DNA of 32,909 bases from a virus, in IMG/VR virus record IMGVR_UViG_3300009537_000091, positions 1-32,909 of that record, one strand, 5' to 3'. This document shows positions 29,696 through 32,909 of this stretch, in pieces (positions within the stretch are counted from its first letter, which is position 1; each line of letters starts with the position of its first letter). The notes beneath the pieces are model-generated. The model was not told the origin of the DNA. It searched no databases and was given only the letters and a program-made list of their open reading frames with translations. The position numbers and the translations under genes were made by a program.

Positions 29696-30222
29696 GTTCT
29701 ACTGTCCTTTCTTGGTTGGTTGGTAAAGTGCCCGCCCGGACAAGCGCGGGGTGTCTCCCCACTTCGTAAAACAGGCGACGGGGCTAACAAGGAGTTGTGC
29801 GATGTGGTGTTGTCCGACCCCGTCACCGTAGAGAGATTGCAGGCGGCACCGGTGTCCTCACCATGTACGGTCGGAAATGACCGGTTTCGGCTGGCGTCCG
29901 ACAGCGGATTTCCAACGCCATTCAAAGGACTCGCCGGAACGTCCGGCTCGCTTGCGGGTCGTTGCCGCAAGGCGCTGCCGCCTGCAAATTGACCGGCCAC
30001 TAGCCCCGTTCCAGCATCGAGGATGGCCGGTGTGTGCAACCGCCCCGCGCAGGTTTTAGCCACGCTGGAGCGATCACAGCTAGAATCCGATAGTTCTTCT
30101 TCGAGCGTCCGGGCATCATACTCCGCATCGCAGACCCGGCTACCGCACAGCGGCGCGCAACCGCGTTCCAGTCCGCACCGCACGCCGCAGACGATACAGT
30201 TGCCCCGGAAGTAGCTGCTCAT
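29692..30222 (-). CDS. Cys-rich protein with long low-complexity C-terminus
   Basis: The 176-aa protein has an N-terminal cysteine cluster, GNCIVCGVRCGLERGCAPLC (residues 7-26), plus CD and SSC, up to about residue 50. The remaining 120 residues (GLVAGQFAGGSALRQRPASE, then SDNTTSHNSLLAPSPVLRSG) are low-complexity, with little predicted structure and rarer codons. The N-terminal part is probably real and zinc-binding. The C-terminal part might be a disordered tail or a former non-coding stretch read in frame. ATGA overlaps exist at both ends. Confidence 0.58.
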   Translation of the reverse strand: MSSYFRGNCIVCGVRCGLERGCAPLCGSRVCDAEYDARTLEEELSDSSCDRSSVAKTCAGRLHTPAILDAGTGLVAGQFAGGSALRQRPASEPDVPASPLNGVGNPLSDASRNRSFPTVHGEDTGAACNLSTVTGSDNTTSHNSLLAPSPVLRSGETPRACPGGHFTNQPRKDSRT

Positions 30223-30518
30223 AACACCTTCCCCTGATAGTTGTTGAACTCCGTTTCTATCGTGCAGCCGCGCCGCTTGCAGAAGTTTTCATACCCCACT
30301 TTTACATCCGAATAATTCGACCGTGACAATGCTCCCGCCTCAAACCCCACCGCGAGTGGCGCGTAATCACTCGCGCTGTATTTCCGTCGGCGCTCATGGT
30401 GCGTTGCGTTGAGCCGGTGCTCGATGTCCCGGCAGCGCTGGCAGACGCGCCCTGCGTTGCTATTTGTTACCGCAACATTTCCGCACGCGCAAAAATGATT
30501 TCTAGCGGTGCTGCTCAT
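30219..30518 (-). CDS. Zinc-finger hypothetical protein
   Basis: The 99-aa protein begins FCACGNVAVTNSNAGRVCQRC (four cysteines, residues about 9-30), followed by HERRRKYSASDYAPLA and a basic end (FCKRRGCTIETEF). It is likely a nucleic-acid-binding zinc protein. ATG 30518 overlaps the HNH gene stop. Confidence 0.68.
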   Translation of the reverse strand: MSSTARNHFCACGNVAVTNSNAGRVCQRCRDIEHRLNATHHERRRKYSASDYAPLAVGFEAGALSRSNYSDVKVGYENFCKRRGCTIETEFNNYQGKVL

Positions 30519-30718
30519 GGCAGATTGTCTCCCCGCCGATAGTTGCACGGCTCACAAGCCAAGACGATGTTATCCCAATCCGGTGACCCGCCAAGCGACC
30601 GGGGGATGGCGTGGTCGCGGGTCATTTTCTCCAACGGGAAGTCCCGGCTGCACCAAGCGCACCGGCCTGATTGTAGTTGATACTGTTGGCGAGCCTTGCC
30701 GCTGTCCGTGATTTTCAT
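30515..30718 (-). CDS. HNH endonuclease
   Basis: The 67-aa protein is a minimal HNH domain: RCAWCSRDFPLEKMTRDHAI, then NIVLACEPCNYRRG. DH (residues about 36-37), N and the CxxC pairs (CAWC, CEPC) form the beta-beta-alpha metal finger. Small HNH proteins near terminases can aid DNA packaging cleavage in HK97-like phages. Here it lies about 1 kb from the terminase genes but on the opposite strand. Start by ATGA overlap. Confidence 0.86.
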   Translation of the reverse strand: MKITDSGKARQQYQLQSGRCAWCSRDFPLEKMTRDHAIPRSLGGSPDWDNIVLACEPCNYRRGDNLP

Positions 30719-30873
30719 CGCAACCCGCCTTCCAGCAACGGCATCGTGGCCGTCGCGCCGTAGTACATCGCCACCCCCAGCACCAGCCCGATGCAGATGC
30801 ACAGAAAGTAACTCGCCAGCCGACCGGTATTCAATCGCGGAGTGTCCCATGATTGCTCGTCTCGTGGACACAT
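30715..30873 (-). CDS. 52-aa single-span membrane protein
   Basis: MCPRDEQSWDTPRLNTGRLA is followed by a membrane span at about residues 20-40 (SYFLCICIGLVLGVAMYYGA). GGAGG is about 11 nt upstream. The stop overlaps the HNH start as ATGA. It is encoded second in the early operon, where phages often place small host-takeover or exclusion membrane proteins; its role is not known. Confidence 0.65.
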   Translation of the reverse strand: MCPRDEQSWDTPRLNTGRLASYFLCICIGLVLGVAMYYGATATMPLLEGGLR

Positions 30874-30875
30874 GA

Positions 30876-31139
30876 TTACTTGACCTCCACTTTGGCGAGT
30901 ACAGCGCGGGCCATTGTGCGCGCGCCGCAAATGATCTCGCCGTTCTTTTTCCCGCGCCGGTTGATTATATCCATGTCCCCGGCAGCGCCACCGATGCCGG
31001 CAATATGTTTCAGCGCCGCCGACAACTCGTCACGCTCGGCCAGCAGGTCCTTAACGTCTGACCAGCCAAGCTCGATGAGGCCATGTTTTGCGGTTGTAGC
31101 CAGCAGCCTTTTCAATTCGGCAATCATCTCAGTAGTCAT
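30876..31139 (-). CDS. First gene of the early leftward operon, hypothetical
   Basis: The protein is 87 aa from the ATG at 31139 (MTTEMIAELKRLLATTAKHG), which has GGAGG 7 nt upstream. It is helical, with AERDELSAALKHIAGIGGAA in the middle and a basic RRGKKNGE loop. An in-frame ATG at 31268 would add 43 low-complexity residues, but that stretch is occupied by inverted repeats and reads more like a structured leader. No family is recognised. Confidence 0.68.
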   Translation of the reverse strand: MTTEMIAELKRLLATTAKHGLIELGWSDVKDLLAERDELSAALKHIAGIGGAAGDMDIINRRGKKNGEIICGARTMARAVLAKVEVK

Positions 31140-31156
31140 CTCTCTACCTCCACTCA

Positions 31157-31270
31157 CTAGAGCCGGCACCGGAGAGCCATAGACTTGTTGAGATGAAGAA
31201 CAGGTCGGCTCTGCGCCGATGCCGGCTTTAGTGGTTGGTTGGCTATTCGTTGTATTCCTGTTCTTCATCT
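31157..31270 (-). promoter_or_regulatory. Structured 5' leader of the early operon
   Basis: In the minus-strand RNA, AGATGAAGAACAGG (31270-31257) is perfectly complementary to CCTGTTCTTCATCT (31204-31191), giving a 14-bp stem with a 52-nt loop. The loop ends with a second hairpin, TCGGC-GCAGA-GCCGA. A further pair, AGCCGGCA (31227-31220) with TGCCGGCT (31168-31161), crosses the first stem and could make a pseudoknot. The predicted transcription start is exactly the first base of the 14-bp arm. The Shine-Dalgarno sequence of the first gene follows at about 31147-31151. Confidence 0.62.
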
Positions 31271-31276
31271 ACTTGC

Positions 31277-31304
31277 AATATAAGGGCGCCCCCGCGCAAT
31301 GCAA
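31277..31304 (-). promoter_or_regulatory. Early leftward promoter
   Basis: On the minus strand TTGCAT (31304-31299), 16 bp, TATATT (31282-31277, 5/6 match). Seven bases on, +1 falls on A31270. It drives the long minus-strand early operon. The -35 is weak, so an activator may be involved. Confidence 0.55.
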
Positions 31305-31319
31305 CAACTTTCTGGCCTG

Positions 31320-31347
31320 TTTGTGCGATTTCTATTAGTGGCACAAA
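31320..31347. promoter_or_regulatory. Inverted repeat, possible operator
   Basis: TTTGTGC (31320-31326) and GCACAAA (31341-31347) are a perfect 7-bp inverted repeat with 14 bp between. Its centre is about 65 bp upstream of the predicted early leftward start, a position typical of activator sites; repression is equally possible. Confidence 0.45.
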
Positions 31348-31359
31348 ATACACAGGCAG

Positions 31360-31377
31360 ACTACTACCGGTAGTAGT
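31360..31377. promoter_or_regulatory. 18-bp perfect palindrome, possible operator
   Basis: ACTACTACC followed by GGTAGTAGT is a perfect palindrome without a spacer. It lies 12 bp before the -35 of the rightward promoter, centred about 57 bp before the predicted start. A dimeric regulator site is the simplest reading. Confidence 0.6.
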
Positions 31378-31389
31378 TCACGCCGGGAC

Positions 31390-31418
31390 TTGACAACTTG
31401 CGGGGCGCGCTGTAATCT
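31390..31418 (+). promoter_or_regulatory. Rightward promoter of the terminase operon, leaderless
   Basis: TTGACA (31390-31395), 17 bp, TAATCT (31413-31418), then 7 nt to the ATG at 31426. The predicted +1 is the A of the ATG or the base before. The -10 is only 3/6 but has the TAnnnT form shared by the other promoters here. Confidence 0.62.
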
Positions 31419-31425
31419 GTCGGCC

Positions 31426-31563
31426 ATGCGCTCGTACAATAAACTTTGCTCTGTGTTCAAGCCAACGGCACTCCGCCACGGCTGTCTATTCACCGGCCTT
31501 GAATTAGAATCAGAGAACCATAAGATTGCCACCGCAAGACTGGCAGAGGAAGCGGGGCAGTGA
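31426..31563 (+). CDS. 45-aa first protein of the terminase operon
   Basis: The ORF (MRSYNKLCSVFKPTALRHGC) encodes 45 aa and ends with a helix (SENHKIATARLAEEAGQ). It has no Shine-Dalgarno sequence but lies immediately after a promoter, so a leaderless mRNA is likely. Its stop overlaps the next GTG as GTGA. No family is recognised. Confidence 0.58.
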   Translation: MRSYNKLCSVFKPTALRHGCLFTGLELESENHKIATARLAEEAGQ

Positions 31564-31916
31564 CACGGCAAGAATCTACAGGTGAACGCAGCTTAGAGTT
31601 CTCGCGCTGGATTCGTAAGAACCTCCCGGATTCATCTACGGGTTACATGGTCGGAAACCTTGACTGGATTTTCTGGGACTTCAAGAGACGACGGTTGATT
31701 ATCGCTGAGGAGAAAACACACGGAGCACAAGTAAAAACGTGGTTTCGACGGATGATGCTAGAGATATTCGAGCCAGCACTTCGAGCGCATTGTGCGGCAA
31801 ATGGTATTGAGTTCAAGGGCTTTCATGTAATAACTTTCGAGGCAACGTCGCCGGACGTTCTTATCCGGCACTTGACACTCTCCGGCCCCGGTGTTACAGG
31901 TAGCCGGTATGGCTGA
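31560..31916 (+). CDS. PD-(D/E)XK-like protein preceding the terminase genes
   Basis: The 118-aa protein starts at GTG. It contains SLEFSRWIRKNLPDSSTGYM, then GNLDWIFWDF and LIIAEEKTHGAQ, i.e. an Asp followed after two strands by E-E-K. This matches the core of PD-(D/E)XK nuclease-fold proteins common next to phage terminases. The fold is probable; activity is unproven. It overlaps TerS at its end by 8 bp. Confidence 0.72.
   Translation: MTRQESTGERSLEFSRWIRKNLPDSSTGYMVGNLDWIFWDFKRRRLIIAEEKTHGAQVKTWFRRMMLEIFEPALRAHCAANGIEFKGFHVITFEATSPDVLIRHLTLSGPGVTGSRYG
31872..31900 (+). promoter_or_regulatory. Possible internal promoter before the small terminase
   Basis: TTGACA (31872-31877), 17 bp, TACAGG (31895-31900), 8 nt to the ATG at 31909. 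The -10 is poor (3/6), but the spacing repeats the leaderless pattern. AGG in the same place could instead serve as a weak Shine-Dalgarno sequence. Confidence 0.35.
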
Positions 31917-32289
31917 TATGGCTGCCAACAGCGAACAGAAACGCAAGCGCAGGCCGGGTAGGGGGCGACCGTTCCAACCCGGCCAGTCCGGAAACCCGCA
32001 AGGCCGACCGAAAGCCATCTTCAAGTTCGGCGAGTATCTCCGCAAGTTTCTTGGGGACCAGCATCCACAAGCCGGTCAGATCAACGAGAAGCTTGGCTAT
32101 CAGGCTGTCAAAACCCGGCTCGATGAAGTTGTGCTCCGGTTGCTGAAAGACAAGCCGGAAGTCCTGTTGCACTACGGGTTCGGCAAGCCGATTGAGAGTT
32201 TTGAGCATACAGTGAACGCGCCGCCAGTCATCAACGTCCGGTTTGCCAATGACAATCAACCTCCCGCCGCTCCACCCGAAGCAGCTTGA
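31909..32289 (+). CDS. terS: Small terminase candidate (DUF5681-like)
   Basis: The 126-aa protein (from the ATG at 31909; a GTG at 31891 would add six residues) begins with a basic region and the GRPFQPGQSGNPQGRPKA motif characteristic of DUF5681 proteins. A helical centre (LRKFLGDQHPQAGQINEKLG, TRLDEVVLRLLKDKPEVLLH) and a Pro-rich tail follow. It overlaps TerL by 41 bp, the place of the small terminase, which recognises phage DNA and loads the motor. The fold differs from classical TerS, so the role is inferred from position. Confidence 0.72.
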   Translation: MADMAANSEQKRKRRPGRGRPFQPGQSGNPQGRPKAIFKFGEYLRKFLGDQHPQAGQINEKLGYQAVKTRLDEVVLRLLKDKPEVLLHYGFGKPIESFEHTVNAPPVINVRFANDNQPPAAPPEAA

Positions 32290-32909
32290 GGTTGTCCGGC
32301 ACCCGGCCCGGTTCAAGGTGGTCAGCGCCGGGAGGCGGTGGGGTAAAGGCATCCTCGGTGTGGGCGAATGTTTCAGGCGTGGACTACTCGGCCAGAAGTG
32401 CCGGTGGATTGCGCCTTCGTATGCGTCAGACTCGTATCAGGCCGGGTGGAACGCCAGCACGGCAATGGCCGGTCAGATACCGGGCGTCGTAGTTCATCTT
32501 CAGAAGCGGCAGATAGATTTCAGCGCGCTGGGCGGCGCATGGTTGCAATTCAGAACGGCAGAGGAACCGGACGGCTTGCGTGGTGAGGGGATTGATTTCG
32601 TGGTATTCGATGAGGCGGCGCACGTTGCCGGACTGGAATCCATGTGGGAGCAATGCGTCAGGCCGTCGCTCATGGATAGGAAGGGCGATGCGTGGTTCAT
32701 CTCGACACCTGCTGGGTTCGGCTACTTTCATACGCTGTTTCTGCGCGGGCGCGAGGATAAGGCGTGGGCTAGCTTCCAGTTCCCGACCAGCGCAAACCCG
32801 TGGATTGATGCTAGCGAGATTGACGCCTTGCGCGCCAGCTTGCCAGAACTTGTGGCGAGGCAAGAGATTGATGCTGAGTTTGTGCAGTTGGCCGGGGCTT
32901 TATTCAAGC
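32249..32909 (+). CDS. terL: Terminase large subunit, N-terminal part (continues at base 1)
   Basis: This is the ATPase half of the packaging motor. Reading from the ATG at 32249 (MTINLPPLHPKQLEVVRHPA), Walker A is AGRRWGKG (residues 27-34), Walker B is FVVFDEAAH (D121, E122) and the coupling motif is STPAG (152-156). The gene overlaps TerS by 41 bp. The real unit ends at 32810 within codon 188 and resumes at base 1; bases 32811-32909 duplicate 1-99. Together the parts give 1191 bp without frameshift. Confidence 0.94.
   Translation, partial: MTINLPPLHPKQLEVVRHPARFKVVSAGRRWGKGILGVGECFRRGLLGQKCRWIAPSYASDSYQAGWNASTAMAGQIPGVVVHLQKRQIDFSALGGAWLQFRTAEEPDGLRGEGIDFVVFDEAAHVAGLESMWEQCVRPSLMDRKGDAWFISTPAGFGYFHTLFLRGREDKAWASFQFPTSANPWIDASEIDALRASLPELVARQEIDAEFVQLAGALFK
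32811..32909. repeat. Terminal direct repeat, copy 2 (circular-contig overlap)
   Basis: Identical to 1-99; the same terminase codons are read twice. It should be removed when the sequence is circularised. Confidence 0.93.

Noticed and set aside
29740-29900. Possible group II intron remnant (GTGCG and TACGGT-like bits on the plus strand)
   Set aside because: I could not pair a domain V stem with the expected arms, and no reverse transcriptase remnant is present. Kept only as an unexplained composition.
31140-31268. 43-residue N-terminal extension of the first early protein
   Set aside because: It is in frame from the ATG at 31268 but low-complexity, and it coincides with inverted repeats. 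The ATG at 31139 has a much better ribosome site, so the stretch is treated as leader; a short leader peptide cannot be excluded.
1-32909. tRNA genes, CRISPR arrays, insertion sequences, integrase/attachment sites
   Set aside because: I saw no cloverleaf-like segment, no regularly spaced repeats, no transposase motifs and no tyrosine or serine recombinase signature. A tRNAscan or CRISPR finder run would settle this.

Overview
The window is a complete tailed-phage genome (or circular prophage/plasmid-phage form) cut open at an arbitrary point. The first 99 bases (1-99) recur exactly as the last 99 (32811-32909), so the unique unit is 32810 bp and the large terminase gene, split between the two ends, becomes one 396-codon ORF when they are joined. 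The head module is HK97-like with a siphovirus-type tail module: small/large terminase, portal-MuF fusion, prohead protease, HK97-type capsid, gp6/gp10-like connectors, a frameshifted tail chaperone and a short tape measure. The host cannot be read directly. High GC, Gram-negative-type Sec signal peptides ending in AQA|Q, and Asn/Thr-rich exported fibre-like proteins with a DGSG-type fibre motif suggest, weakly, a Verrucomicrobia/Planctomycetes-like host.

Layout. (a) 31426-32909 joined to 1-629, plus strand: a 45-aa ORF, a PD-(D/E)XK-like protein, TerS and TerL. (b) 634-1057, minus strand: a three-gene micro-operon (MerR/excisionase-like HTH protein, 46-aa basic protein, 35-aa membrane peptide) inside the head module. 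(c) 1128-12806, plus: portal-MuF, protease, capsid, two paralogous signal-peptide proteins bracketed by strong hairpins, connectors, tail terminator, glycosyltransferase, probable tail tube, tail chaperones with a T_TTT_TTC -1 frameshift site, tape measure and one further tail protein. (d) 12810-17703, plus: distal tail and Cys-rich small proteins, then four consecutive genes for proteins with signal peptides, two of them long and fibre- or beta-helix-like. (e) 17717-19773, plus: small membrane/coiled-coil proteins in the place where lysis genes normally lie. (f) 19770-31268, minus: about 30 small, tightly coupled early genes, including a RecB-like exonuclease, a single-strand annealing protein, a DUF1376 replication protein, a Pol-beta-like nucleotidyltransferase, a DNA methyltransferase, a DUF4326 protein, two HNH proteins, a metallophosphoesterase and many small zinc-ribbon proteins.

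Control. The leftward early and rightward terminase transcripts diverge from 31269-31425, which holds an 18-bp perfect palindrome, a 7+7 inverted repeat and two promoters. Several predicted promoters place the -10 hexamer 6-8 nt before an ATG, so many operons appear to begin with leaderless mRNAs. The early leftward RNA is instead predicted to start on the first base of a 14-bp stem. Most other genes are joined by ATGA/GTGA/TTGA overlaps.

The most unusual feature is the group of seven proteins with cleavable-type Sec signal peptides encoded in the virion/late operon. I recognise no endolysin, integrase, CI-like repressor, DNA polymerase, helicase or primase, so lysis chemistry and lifestyle are open.
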